Of a stretch of 64,000 nucleotides of DNA, positions 48,630 through 59,312 are shown piece after piece. The notes below the pieces were generated by a model. That model saw only the letters and a program-made list of their open reading frames with translations. It was not told the DNA's origin and made no database searches. The DNA comes from Phoenix dactylifera (lineage: Eukaryota; Streptophyta; Magnoliopsida; Arecales; Arecaceae), in contig NC_052404.1 of NCBI RefSeq assembly GCF_009389715.1, positions 10,176,480 to 10,240,479 on the forward strand, read 5' to 3'. The translations under genes were made by a program, and so were the position numbers. Every line of letters begins with the position of its first letter. Within the stretch, counting starts at the first letter, position 1.

Positions 48630-49381
48630 CTGATTTCTATAAGGATAGATGTACTCTGAAGTGAGCTCCATGTATTTGCATTTCATGATCCCTGCTGGAC
48701 CTCCCTTGAATCCGTACAGCGTGCTCCCCTTGGCTCGATCCTGCAAGTAATCTACCATGACGACAAAAAAGATGAGGAAACCAAGAAATTAATCCATCAC
48801 ACAATCAACCAAAAGCACACCAAAAAAAAAATCATCCATGACCACAAAAGGATATAGAAAGAAATCAATCAATCAATAAGGGGTAAAAATCCAAAAGAAA
48901 CAATGAAACGAAGCGCTCACCAAAGATCCCAGAGATGACATTGTGCCCACCGGGAGCCTGGCCTCCAGAGAGCACCACTCCGACCTTAAGACTCCCAGCC
49001 ATCTCCGAAGGAGCGGAACCCGTCGGAACTAGCGTGGCGGAGGGCTGGCCGAAAAGATTAGGAAACAGCTTCTTGATCTCATCTGCAATCGATATCGTCA
49101 CAAGCATGACAATCAAAACACAGACCATCATTGGCCTCAGATCGATCGATATAGATCTCAATCAAGTCATAAGGGGGAGAGAGAAAACAGGGGAGACAGA
49201 TACCGGGGTTCCCGGCGGCGGAGCTCAGAGGGCCGTCCACGATCTTGAAGGGTCCCCTAACGACGGAGGGGAGGGGGAGGGAGTGGTTGAGGCGGCTAGT
49301 CTGCACCTCGCTGTACACCGCCGCGAGGCGGCCGGGCGACGGCCCCTTGCCGCCGTTGGCGAGGATGGAGTTCGCAGCCAT
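48630..49381 (-). pseudogene. 5' fragment (exons 1-3) of PFP beta subunit
   Basis: Exons 49381-49204, 49082-48921 and 48751-48630 join in frame to 154 residues. They match the start of pyrophosphate-fructose 6-phosphate 1-phosphotransferase beta: MAANSILANGGKGPSPGRLA, VYSEVQTSRLNHSLPLPSV, EIKKLFPNLFGQPSATLVPT, VGVVLSGGQAPGGHNVISGI and GSTLYGFKGGPAGIMK. The beta subunit is the catalytic subunit of this cytosolic glycolytic enzyme. The GGQAPGGHN nucleotide/pyrophosphate loop is present, but the remaining ~400 residues are missing. After exon 3 only intron-like sequence runs to the CACTA end at 47803. The fragment includes its own TATA box at 49461-49469. A CACTA end at 49823 lies about 440 bp upstream, so it appears captured. 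Confidence 0.85.
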
Positions 49382-49460
49382 CCGCGGAGATCGAGAAAGA
49401 TGATGAGATGAGAGCAAGCGACGGAGAAGATATATCACTTTGTATAGTGTGCTTACAGTC

Positions 49461-49469
49461 CTTTTATAG
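49461..49469 (-). promoter_or_regulatory. TATA box of the PFP beta fragment
   Basis: On the minus strand, CTATAAAAG lies about 80 bp upstream of the PFP beta start codon. The captured piece therefore includes the parent promoter core and could still be transcribed. Confidence 0.5.
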
Positions 49470-49509
49470 CAGGGGGAGAGGGAGCAGGGTGGGATCGGTT
49501 AGGGTTATC

Positions 49510-49823
49510 GTCACGGAGATTCAGGGGGTGAGGGAGAAAGTCTAGGGCTCAAGCCTCGAGCTATGAACCACCAGTTATATGAGCGGAGGTGAGGCAACGC
49601 TCGATCTATGAACCGGAGAGGAGGGAGGAGGCTTGAGGGAGAATCGGGAGGCGGAGAGGCGGAGAGGCGGAAATGCTTCCAGGCTAGGGATCGATCGGGA
49701 GAGGAGGAAGCTACCGACGCTTCTTTGAAGCGTGAGGACATGTGGCGCTTGGGGTATTTTTTCCCGACGCTAGTGAATAGCGTCGGCAAAAAAGGGTCGG
49801 CTTTTCCCACATTTCCTGTAGTG
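49510..49823 (-). mobile_element. second CACTA terminus
   Basis: Read on the minus strand from 49823 the end is CACTACAGGAAATGTGGG. Inverted GCGTCGG copies follow (GCCGACGCTATTCACTAGCGTCGG near 49,765-49,790, and GAAGCGTCGGTAGC near 49,715), then a CT-rich tract. It has the same orientation as the end at 47803, so the two are not the two ends of one element. Its mate was not found in the window. Confidence 0.65.
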
Positions 49824-51014
49824 AGATCACTTACAAAGCAACATACATCCTAAAGCTAATATGAGATTGCCTTTGAAGATCAAGCATATGGATGACTATA
49901 ACATGGCTGGTATGCCTTGCATTGGTTGATTTATTTTTCACTTGCACACTATTCTTCATCTATTGCATGTGCTACGATTGTATAAAAGGAGTGCTGAGAG
50001 AGTTTTCAATCTAAATCAAGTTGTTGCATAACCAAATCAATAGAATAAATACCCATGCGAACATGTAAGATTAAGTTTTTCCAGTATGAATTTCTTTTGA
50101 TGGCTAAATTTTAGCAGTCAGTGCAATACGAGGTGTTCCTACCTTAAAGTTTGTGTTGATTTTTCTATGGAGGTTTCTACTACATGCTATATGTAAACCT
50201 TACTTATATTCTGATACCACTTCCTGTCCTAATTCTATTAGAGACTATAGAAACTACAGCTTGATGGAATTTCTCTTTCATGGACAAGAAAAGCAGGCAG
50301 TTTCCCCTCACTCCTCTGCCTTTTGCTTCTGATTGCTCGAGAACAAGGTTTGTTATGATTACTGAGATGAGAATGCTAAGTGAAAATGGCATCATTCCAT
50401 CGCAAGGATGTGAGAGCTAACTTGAAGATATTAACATGTAATAATAAGCCAGAAATAGACTGCCCTAATGCACACCTGCTAACAAACGCGCTGTAAGCAT
50501 GCAAGTACGAACACTGTTTTGGGTTAGCGATACCAAGTTAGCAAGTTTAAATGGAGAAACTACTGGGGAAAATGGAAGGATAAATCAAAGCATCTTTTTG
50601 ATGGAATAGTATCATCCATGTTTATCTCAGTTAATTGGGTTAATAAAATAAAAAGTGGGCACTGACTACTGCCAAGTTTTGTGAATCACTGGTGCACTCC
50701 CTCAAACTTCTCGAACGCATGCACGAAAAAATTATAAAAAGGTTCATCTAATTAAGCAGAGTTAAAGGGGTTTATAGTGCGTAAACCTCAAGCGAGTTAG
50801 CCTAAATGTAATTAAACTTTCTTCATTGGTATAACTGTGCACCATCCTCTTGCCATCACATTACCACTGTCTCGTTCAATCAACTTACATTACGTTGATT
50901 GCGTAACCATCATCGATTCTACTACATGTTTTGGCATGCAGAAATCACGAAATCTCTGACGCTCACCATGGACTTCGATGTATGACAAGGCAGCAACCCC
51001 ACCACCCTTATCTT
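49824..51014. other. intergenic, nothing recognised
   Basis: AT-rich DNA between the CACTA terminus and the LINE. It has only short frames, no exon chain and no element ends. Confidence 0.4.
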
Positions 51015-51022
51015 ATCATCCA

Positions 51023-51866
51023 CTGTCGGCAATAACACCACTTTGGTACTTACAACCCCACCACCTTTCCATGCATGACAAGACATCCCATTTTAACACC
51101 ATTATTTGGAGACTGCCAAATACCAGAAAAGCTGAAGATCTTCAGCTGGCTGTGTTACTACAACAAAATTGCCACTGCTGAAAAAGAAGCTAAGGGACCT
51201 GACTCATGTCCGCTCTGCTGTAACCGTAATGAAACAGTAGATCATTTGCTGCTGGGGTGTAAGTACTCAAAGCAACTCCGGCAGCTCCAGCTTCATTATT
51301 AAGACCTATGGAATGATCGGAGATCGTCCAACCCCACGAAGGAGATGATACTAGCAGTGGACTGCTTGATATTCATAGGCTCTTGGTGTATCTGGATGGA
51401 ATGGAAACAACAGTGTTTTGATTGAAGTCTTTCAGGAGAAGTAGGGAAACTGGTGGCATTCCTACTTAGAGAGTAGAGACTAACTGAAAATTAAAGGACA
51501 GTTCACAGTTGATATGAGAAGCCATCGCCTAATTGTAGCAAGAAGGGTGGAAAGCAAAGAAGGAACATCAAGGCACTGAAGGACATGTCTTCATCAGTCG
51601 CTTTTCTCTACGTAATCAGGGTGTTGGTTTAGTCTCGCGAGGAGCCTCTCCCTCCAACGAAGGGACGGAGCCATGCACCATGCCGCCTAAAACCCGTCAT
51701 CTAATTACGATGACGTGCAGAAGGAGAAGCGGACAAACTTGCTTTCTAGGCCTGTAAATACCCAGTGACATACCTCTCGATGTAAGATTAACTGATTAAT
51801 AAATATAATGTGGGAGAAGTATGCTCCTTAATTCCTCCATTCTAGATCAGAAAAAAAAAAAAAAAA
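51023..51866 (+). mobile_element. 5'-truncated L1-type LINE with poly(A)
   Basis: The frame from about 51085 reads FGDCQIPEKLKIFSWLCYYN and then GPDSCPLCCNRNETVDHLLL GC. This is the zinc-binding segment at the end of plant L1 reverse transcriptase (CxxC...HxxxxxC). After one stop it continues LIFIGSWCIWMEWKQQCFD, also typical. About 430 bp of 3' untranslated sequence and an A run (51851-51866) follow. A possible 8-bp duplication ATCATCCA occurs at 51015-51022 and 51866-51873, which would set the 5' end at 51023. The element is degraded, so it is old. Confidence 0.7.
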
Positions 51867-51873
51867 TCATCCA

Positions 51874-54200
51874 ACGTAGGTGGCTGCGTGCTGCATGCGA
51901 GTGGAGAATAGATGAGATTGCAGAAATTTCTGGAGCTTTGGTTACAAGAAAAACAGAGTTTGATAAATAGTATTTTTACGGAATGCATATGTCACAATGT
52001 TTATTTAGCAAGTGCGTGATGAATATGAGAAATCCTTTTTGAATCTCAAAAGGGAAAAAATCTTTTGTTTTCTTGGAAAAAAAATTGGAAAACAAAATTT
52101 CTTCCAATTAAACTAGCAGAGTTGTCAAAGTTGGTAGGGTTCGAGTTCCATCTTCACCTCAATAAAGATGGATGGAGATCTAATTCTCTAAAAATGTTTT
52201 CCCTTCTTTCCCTGGCTTGCCTTGCAACCAGAGGATGGAGACCTTGGGTTTATTAGAATCTGCGACTTGGGCTTTAAGCTTAGCAAAATCCATAAGCTGG
52301 ATTGCTTGGTTAGCGATGCAAAGGAGACTTTGGCTTGGCACCCTTCCAAGGCCACAACTCTCTCCGTGAACATCTTCAATTGTCCTATAACAAAAATCAT
52401 ATGGGATGGGCACTATAAAATATCATATAAAGCAGGGCTTCTATTTTGCCATATTTCCTCTAGCACCCATCTTAAACAGGAAACCCAAAAGCAAATAGAA
52501 ATATAACTTTTCTTACTAATTGAGTCCATCAATTCCATAAATTAAAAGAAAAAAAAAATGCACATGCCAAGAGAGATCGTCCATGAAGAGACCATCTGCA
52601 TCTCTTTTTTCTTTTTTTGTCAAGCCTCTTTATCTATCATCTTCCTTATCAAGTTGTCTATTATATTCATAAGGTCTTCCTGTCTCCTCCCAATTTTTTT
52701 TTCCTCTCTCTTTTCTCAGATCTTTGCATCTAAAAATTCATGGAGTCTAAAGAATTGTATATATATAATATCTTATGTCAGATAAAGCTAGAAAACTGCA
52801 TACCGTTATTAATAAATACTATGTTCTGAAAACTATGCATCGATTTATCTAAATATATGTATTAGCTAGATAACTAATTTATTTGGTATGTATTATTTGG
52901 TCGAGTAGTTTGTATTAGTAAAAAACATATTTTGAAAACTATATATCAATTTACCTAAAGCCGTGTATTGGATTACTGCTGGATGTGTAATAAATAAACT
53001 TGCAGTATATATCAGAAATTTAATGAGTGTGTATCACCGGCCATGTAGTACGTATGGGTATATATTAGGTTGCTCGATGACTAATTTACTAAGTGTGTAT
53101 CATCTTTTCATGTACTATGTACTACTAAGCACTATATTCTAAAAACTGCATATTGATTTATCTTAATGTATGCATTGGCTTACTAAATAATTAATTTGCT
53201 TGTTGTATATTACTTGGCTATGCAGTATATACTGATAAAAAGTATGTTTTAGAAATAAAGAAGACAGAGGATGCCATGCACGAGAACATTCTATCTTTTA
53301 TTTTTTTAATCACGTAACTGATGATTTCGTAAAAGTCTAGGACTTTTGAATAAGATGGGCTGAAAAAAATAGGACAAAATTGGCCTTACATTATTTTTGT
53401 TCATTGTCCGGTATCCAATCCATTCTAAGACTGAGTTGGACTTATACTCCACTCACCTCCTCTTTCCCCATCGAAAAAGATAACGAAGATGACTCAGCCC
53501 TGTATCTTTCTTGAGAAAGTAGGATTCACCTTCCTTCGCGCGAATCCACCTGCTCTCATTTTGCAGTGGGCGATCCAACGGTGGCTTCGCACGAAGCATC
53601 GTGAATCCTAACCCTTCGGCCGAGGGAACAAGCAACATCGTGAGACGTGACATCACCTCCGTTTATTCCCATCACTTTCCCCTCCATTCCAATATACCAA
53701 TGACAAAACCAGCACCAGATTTCCACGCCCGCCCTCTCCTTTTCCACGAGCAACTCCTTAGTTTGTCCCAAAGACGCTCCTCTTCCCTCCACGCCTCCCC
53801 CCATCGCCTTTCCATGCTCGCCCTCGTGACACCACCATTCTTCCCTCACTCCCACCACATCATGAACCAATAAATTTTTTTTAAAAAAAAGACGTACAAG
53901 CAAATATATTTAAGAAACACATAATTAATACCTGATAACTAGGTAAAAAAATATGATAATATTATCTCTGTGTCCCCCAACTAAATTCCAAGCGTAGACC
54001 AACGTGCACCAACGTCAAATAGAGCAAGTCATGATACTTTTAATTACTAACAAAATAGTTCCTCTGGATATCACCAACTTATGAAATGAAATAAATAATA
54101 ATAATAATAAAAATACTTATTGAATGTTATATACCCATAAATAAATGTTGAATGTAAAATATATAATTAAAATGTATTGATATAAATAAATAAATGGGAC
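51874..54200. other. intergenic, mostly AT-rich
   Basis: No gene is recognised. A GC-richer stretch at 53,430-53,870 has opposed frames of 90-115 codons with no domain. A short ATA trinucleotide run lies near 54,095-54,110. Around 52,790-53,230 the text TACTATGTTCTGAAAACT..CAT.GATTTA recurs about three times, spaced 120-220 bp apart, as a diverged repeat. Confidence 0.45.
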
Positions 54201-54305
54201 GGACTTAAAACATGCCAACAAAAATAATAGTTAGACGTATATATACTGCATTTAACAAATCAGAGGTAGAATGGAATCCAATCACCTTCCGGGGAACAGA
54301 GGTTA

Positions 54306-56507
54306 TCACCCTCCGCCGCCACCTCTGAGTGTACTTCGAAGAGAGGAAGAGGAGGAGGACGACGAGAGGTTGAGCCCCACGGCGTTGTAGTCGGAGACGC
54401 TGTCCTGGAGACTGAGGAGGAGGTGGTGGTTGACACTGAAGCTCATGGACGGCTTCGAGACCGGCACGAATGGCGGGTCGGCCTCGCCGCTCAGCATCTG
54501 GACGACACTCCTCATTCCCGGCCGCAATTCCGGATCCGGGCTCGAACACGCCAATCCCACCAACAAAACCCTACTCATTTCCCCTTCGTCGAACTCCCCC
54601 TCCAGCCGCCGGTCGGCCGCCTCCAGAATTCTTCCCTCGCCGTGCAATCCCCACACCCATTCGACCAAATTGCTGCACCACCGGGTGCTGCTGCAGGCGG
54701 CGGCGGCATGGTCGACGCCGTCGATGGGGCGGCGGCCGCAGGCGACCTCGAGGACTAATGCACCGAAGCTGAAGACGTCGGTCCTCTCGGTGGCTCGCCC
54801 GGTGAGGAGGTATTCGGGGGCGAAGTAGCCCATGGTACCGGCGGCGACGGTGGCGTCTGGGGACTTGTCGTGCTCCACCTGGCGGGCGAGGCCGAAGTCG
54901 CCGAGCCGGGCGTTGTAGCCCTCGTCGAGCATGACGTTGCTGGATTTGACGTCGCGGTGGATCACTTGGCGCTCGCACTCCCGGTGGAGGTAGGCGAGCG
55001 CAGAGGCGACACCGATCAGGATCTTTTTCCGGTGGTGCCATGCCAAAGGCGGCGCCTTTAGCTCGAACAAGACCTTGTCGAGGCTCCCGTTGAGCATGTA
55101 GTCGTAGACGAGGAGGATCTCCCCCTTCTCGTGGCACCACCCCTGGAGACGGACCAAATTCCGGTGCCGGAGGCTGGCAATGATGGAGAGCTCTTGGAGA
55201 AACTCCGCTCTCGCCTGTGCTCCGCCGTTATCGCCGCCGCCCCCCCGGATGCATCGCTTGACAGCCACCATCGCGCCGGTCTCCGGGATGATGCCCTTGT
55301 ATACGGTCCCGAAGGCGCCGTGGCCGATGATTCGAGACTGGTCGAATCCTCGGGTGGCAATGCTCAACTCCCGGTAGCTGAACTCCCTTGGGGTCTTCAC
55401 GATCTCCGACGCCGCCGCCAAGTTGTCCCATTTCTTGAGGGCTTTTGACCGCCGTGCAAAGGCCCAGATGCCGAAGCCGGTGCAGGCCGCGACGACGAAG
55501 GCCCCAGCCGTCGCCACTCCGGCTACGGCGGCGGGGCCCTGTTTGCACAGCCCGTTGCTCTGGCACGGCGACGACGAATGGGCGACGGCGCTTTCGTTGC
55601 TCGGGCCCTCGGCGGCGGCGATGGAGACGGACGGCGCCGGGGCAGGCGGCGAAGGGGTGGAGACGTTGGGATTGGGGGAGGCACGCTGCGGCGGAGCTGG
55701 GGAGGGGACGGCATTGGGAGAGGGAGAGGAGAAGCTCCACCATTCGATGCTGTGGATCTCGGTGCTCCCCTGGGTAGACCCGGAGAAGCCGACGAAAGTG
55801 TAGTCGTCGACGAATTGGCCAAGGTCAACGGGGAGGGAGAGGACCGGATCGGCGGGGCGGACGGTGGAGTAGGAGACGAAGACCTGAAGTAGCCCCCCGT
55901 TGGCGCCGCCATACTCGATCCAGGCGTTGATGAGGTCGCCGCTCTTCAAGTCGATGCCAGCGGAGTCCAGATTGGCGACCTGGGCGGAGACCATGCTGTT
56001 GAGGTCCACCCCGACGTGGTTGCCGTTGATGTCCTGGAATTCCATGTCCATGAGGGTGTCGAACTCGACGGCGACGACAGCGCCGGCGGCCCCGGCGGAG
56101 GCATCGAGGAGGCCCAGGAAGCCGCCGGCGTCGCCGACGGCGCTGTCGTCAGAGGTGAGGAGGAAGGCGAGGCCGCCGCCGATGGAGGAGGGGTTGAGAT
56201 TGATGATGGAGAAGGAGAAGAATGTGGAGAAGGGGAGGGGAAGGCGGGTGGAGGGGTGGCGGAGGCGGACGGGGTCGGCGTAGAGGGCGCGGCCGGCGCC
56301 GGAGTTGGGGACCGGTAAATCACGTGAGAGGTAGATGCTGCCGTTCTTGAGATGGGCGTCGCCCAAGAGCTTTAAACTCCCAAGCGGCAGCGTCGCAAAG
56401 TCGAACCTCGTGGCATAACCGCCTTCCAGCGAGAGGGACAATAAGAAGAAAATGGAGAACAAAACGGGCCGATGCCGCTGTTGCTGGCTCTGCTGTTCCG
56501 GCGGCAT
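54306..56507 (-). CDS. L-type lectin-domain receptor-like kinase (clade VIII-like), intact single exon
   Basis: 733 residues, intronless and very GC-rich. A signal peptide (about 1-32, with a FSIFFLLSLSL core) is followed by a legume-lectin domain (about 34-260). Clade VIII-like text includes FDFATLPLGSLKLLGDAHL, NLNPSSIGGGLAF, VEFDTLMD, NGNHVGVDLNS and FVGFSGSTQGSTEIHSIEWW. A Pro/Ser-rich linker, a transmembrane helix (about 325-350) and a cytosolic Ser/Thr kinase (about 375-675) complete the order. The kinase shows GHGAFG (395-400), Lys417, HRD (517-519), DFG (537-539) and APE (563-565). It also has the FSYREL start usual in this family. All catalytic residues are present, so an active plasma-membrane kinase is expected. 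Relatives act in defence or stress signalling; the ligand is unknown. The start is the first Met before the signal peptide. A Ser-rich, Gly-rich tail ends the protein. Confidence 0.95.
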   Translation of the reverse strand: MPPEQQSQQQRHRPVLFSIFFLLSLSLEGGYATRFDFATLPLGSLKLLGDAHLKNGSIYLSRDLPVPNSGAGRALYADPVRLRHPSTRLPLPFSTFFSFSIINLNPSSIGGGLAFLLTSDDSAVGDAGGFLGLLDASAGAAGAVVAVEFDTLMDMEFQDINGNHVGVDLNSMVSAQVANLDSAGIDLKSGDLINAWIEYGGANGGLLQVFVSYSTVRPADPVLSLPVDLGQFVDDYTFVGFSGSTQGSTEIHSIEWWSFSSPSPNAVPSPAPPQRASPNPNVSTPSPPAPAPSVSIAAAEGPSNESAVAHSSSPCQSNGLCKQGPAAVAGVATAGAFVVAACTGFGIWAFARRSKALKKWDNLAAASEIVKTPREFSYRELSIATRGFDQSRIIGHGAFGTVYKGIIPETGAMVAVKRCIRGGGGDNGGAQARAEFLQELSIIASLRHRNLVRLQGWCHEKGEILLVYDYMLNGSLDKVLFELKAPPLAWHHRKKILIGVASALAYLHRECERQVIHRDVKSSNVMLDEGYNARLGDFGLARQVEHDKSPDATVAAGTMGYFAPEYLLTGRATERTDVFSFGALVLEVACGRRPIDGVDHAAAACSSTRWCSNLVEWVWGLHGEGRILEAADRRLEGEFDEGEMSRVLLVGLACSSPDPELRPGMRSVVQMLSGEADPPFVPVSKPSMSFSVNHHLLLSLQDSVSDYNAVGLNLSSSSSSSSLRSTLRGGGGG

Positions 56508-56733
56508 TGTTAAGAATTCCGGCGATCCATCAGCCGAAGTTCTGAGCTAGAGAGAGAAAGAATGGGGGAGAAGGTACGATGGAGGATTCTTGGGATTGAA
56601 GTTAGGTGAAGTGGAGGCGAGGGGGTTATTTTTGAGATGGGAAAAGGAGAAGGACTGCAAGTGGTGGGTGTTGGTTCGACACTTAAAGAGAGATAATCCA
56701 AAGGGACCTGATGGAGACAAGTGGCGATAGGAT

Positions 56734-57186
56734 GCCACGTGTCCGGCTGCAGCGGTAAAACTAGATGGTGATGAGGGCGGTCGGGAGCCACCGGTCCGGT
56801 CCAACCTTTAGCATCGGCTCCGGCGATTAATTAAACCTCGAGCGTGCAACGTTAAGATTTGACAATACGGCAGTGGAGATGACGCCCGTTATGGCAGAAG
56901 CTAACATAAATTTCAGCCGGACGTATAACGGCCGTTACTGATACGTGGCGGTTGGGATGTCCGTGATCTTGGAGAAGGTGATGGGAATGGGGACACGGTG
57001 GTGTTGATGATTCGTGCGAGCATGTGATGCGAATGGACGGTGGTGGTTTCTGGCAGTCTTTTTCTTGCCCTTCTCCTTTCTTTCTGGCTTTCTGTTGGCT
57101 AAGGTAAGTAGTAGCCACACGTCATGCACGTCCGATAGCTGGCAGATGGAGCTCCCCCATCGTGGGGAGTTACGATCCTACGTGGC
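56734..57186. promoter_or_regulatory. ACGTG (G-box/ABRE-like) cluster upstream of the lectin kinase
   Basis: Three ACGT-core motifs lie 0.2-0.7 kb upstream of the kinase start codon: GCCACGTGTCC (56734-56744), TACGTGGC (56942-56949) and TACGTGGC (57179-57186). Such boxes bind bZIP or bHLH factors, and when clustered often give ABA or stress response. Function here is inferred from motif and position only. Confidence 0.4.
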
Positions 57187-57229
57187 GCCATTCCACTGGT
57201 TTGATCGACCAAGAGGTTGATGCTCTGAA

Positions 57230-59312
57230 GCCAGAACTCACGGTGCTTCGTGCTCCCTGCTCCTCTCTAGGGCCGCGGTAAAAGCCAGAGCACCACGGCG
57301 TCCTTCTCGGCCCGTGAAGGCAGCGGCCGGTCCGAGGCGGGGAAGGCAGTCATAGGCTGGTGTAAAAAAACAAAAAAAACGGGAGGGGGCAAAGTAACGC
57401 GGTCTTTTTATCTCTTACATAACATGCACTGACGCACGTACCAAGCTTTGTCCTCATACCAAAATCCAAGTCTCTTTGTTTATTTTCCTCATTTGTTGGT
57501 ACCGTTGCTTTGTGTCGCCACTACTGTATATTATCTTCTCTGATAAGGTAAAAGAGATTGATATAAAATCTGTCGACAAACTTTACGAATCGATTTACAC
57601 GCTATGAGTGGTAGCTGAGGACAGGCCATGGAGTGGATTGTACGCATTGGTTGGTCTAACTTAGTTTAACTTTCCAAATAATCCATTGATATGAAACATG
57701 TATATATTAGCAGGACCCTTTATATTCCCATTAGCTTTCTTTGTGTGCAATGCACGGTTTGTTGTGGGAATCTGTGTAGCTTCTAAGGCTTGCCTTTTGT
57801 GAGGGATGCTGTCAGCGGCCCACTACCGGGTGCGGGCCGTCCAACCATTGGGGATTTCGTCTGAATCTTATTAAATAATATGACTGACAGCATCCATCAT
57901 AGGCACCTAAATACTTCTTTTTCATTTTTCTTTTTAGACATGGGACCCGAGGCCGATGGACTGTGCGAGTTATTCGAGAAACAGCTTTCCCCTTGGGCCA
58001 TCCACCAACAGGCACGAGTGGACCAGACCCAACCTTAACGCGCTTGGAAGAGAGCATCGCCTTTAGGCCCACCAATATGCTCTGTATCTTTGTTCCTTCC
58101 CTTCTTCTTTTTTTTTTTTTTTGAACAAACGAATGTGCTCTATATCTTACAAGGATTAGGTGCAATATAATCCAAGAATTATAGCTGCCAAACGAAGGTG
58201 GGATCATCAACCTACAATCAGAATGCAGAGTAAGCCAATGTTTTGGCCGGAAGTTCATATTACTGATATTGTTAGGCCCCTTAACAAGCCAAATTAAGCT
58301 CTGGCTGCGGTTGTTATAGCAGCTGGACCACGGAAGTAGATAAAACTGATCATAAGCCAGACCCACACAACTTAATTGATCATGAAGCATAATAGTTCAG
58401 CCATGCGTGGTGTTTTAAAATTATCAAATCCTTTCTAATTTTATTTACTATTTTGTTGTTTATTTTTTATTATTTTCTTCTTCTTTTTTTGGCTTCCACA
58501 CATTCTTGGATGCTGATGAAGCCATTGATCAACACAAGCAGTACCCCAATCAATGGTTAACCTCACATGTAAATGAATAATATCGCTTGCAACCTTGAAG
58601 CTCCTTGGCTCAACGAGAAAGGTGAAAAAATTTGAAATGATACAGTAGCAGCAAGACAAACGACACAGATGGTGAAGAACATGGTGTTCTGTGAATGATG
58701 GAATTTTCTTCCAACAAAATGAGAACGGAATCTATGACATTGATGGAGCCCTTCACGATAGCTGTTCCTAATATACCTGGAAAGCGTAGGATGGTAGGTG
58801 AATATCGCTGACTAAAATAACATTAAAATATATATCATCCCTTGAGACAGATATTGATGGCAAACCAAAACAAGCAACAATATGACTTAACTTTCGGTAG
58901 AACAACTTGATGTCACCGCACATAACTTGGCAAAGACAGCATCACGGTGAAAAATCGTGGAAGTAGTTGATTTAGTTAGCCTGTGATAGAGCCTCAAGGG
59001 GTCAAGCCTGCGGGGAACCACCCAAGCAGCAAAGGATCAAAATATTCTGCCACTCAAGAAGGCAGCCAATTTTACTTTGAACCCGACATGCTATAAGCAT
59101 GTCAAATAACCCAATAAATAAAACTTTGTGGCTGCAATTCATATATCTAGTAAGTAACCTAAGCAATGCCACAATTAATTATCTGTGACACCTTTTGCAA
59201 ATAGTACTGCTGTATAATTATCTACAAGCTGGGCAAACCTGTTCAAAATATGAGGGCCCACTGGACATTGTTTATCCTTCTGCCCTGGCAACTGCAGTGG
59301 CATCAACAACAA
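57230..59312. other. intergenic, nothing firmly recognised
   Basis: About 2 kb between the lectin kinase promoter and the pseudouridine synthase 3' end. A 192-codon minus-strand frame at 57812-58390 has no domain and contains a lysine run encoded by a poly(T) tract, so I treat it as chance. The final few hundred bases probably hold the 3' untranslated region of the next gene. Confidence 0.4.

Noticed and set aside
44488-49381. PFP beta and QPT as working genes
   Set aside because: Most exons of both are missing within the block and the two fragments are interleaved with CACTA ends; they are captured or duplicated pieces.
52180-52506. Overlapping 70-94-codon frames on both strands
   Set aside because: No motif, no splice context and no support for either strand; treated as chance.
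54423-56318. Several 100-190-codon frames overlapping the lectin kinase on both strands
   Set aside because: They are GC-rich shadows of the 733-codon kinase frame; only that frame has domains and catalytic motifs.
57812-58390. 192-codon minus-strand frame
   Set aside because: No domain, no conserved motif, a lysine run from a poly(T) tract, and no fitting splice or promoter context.
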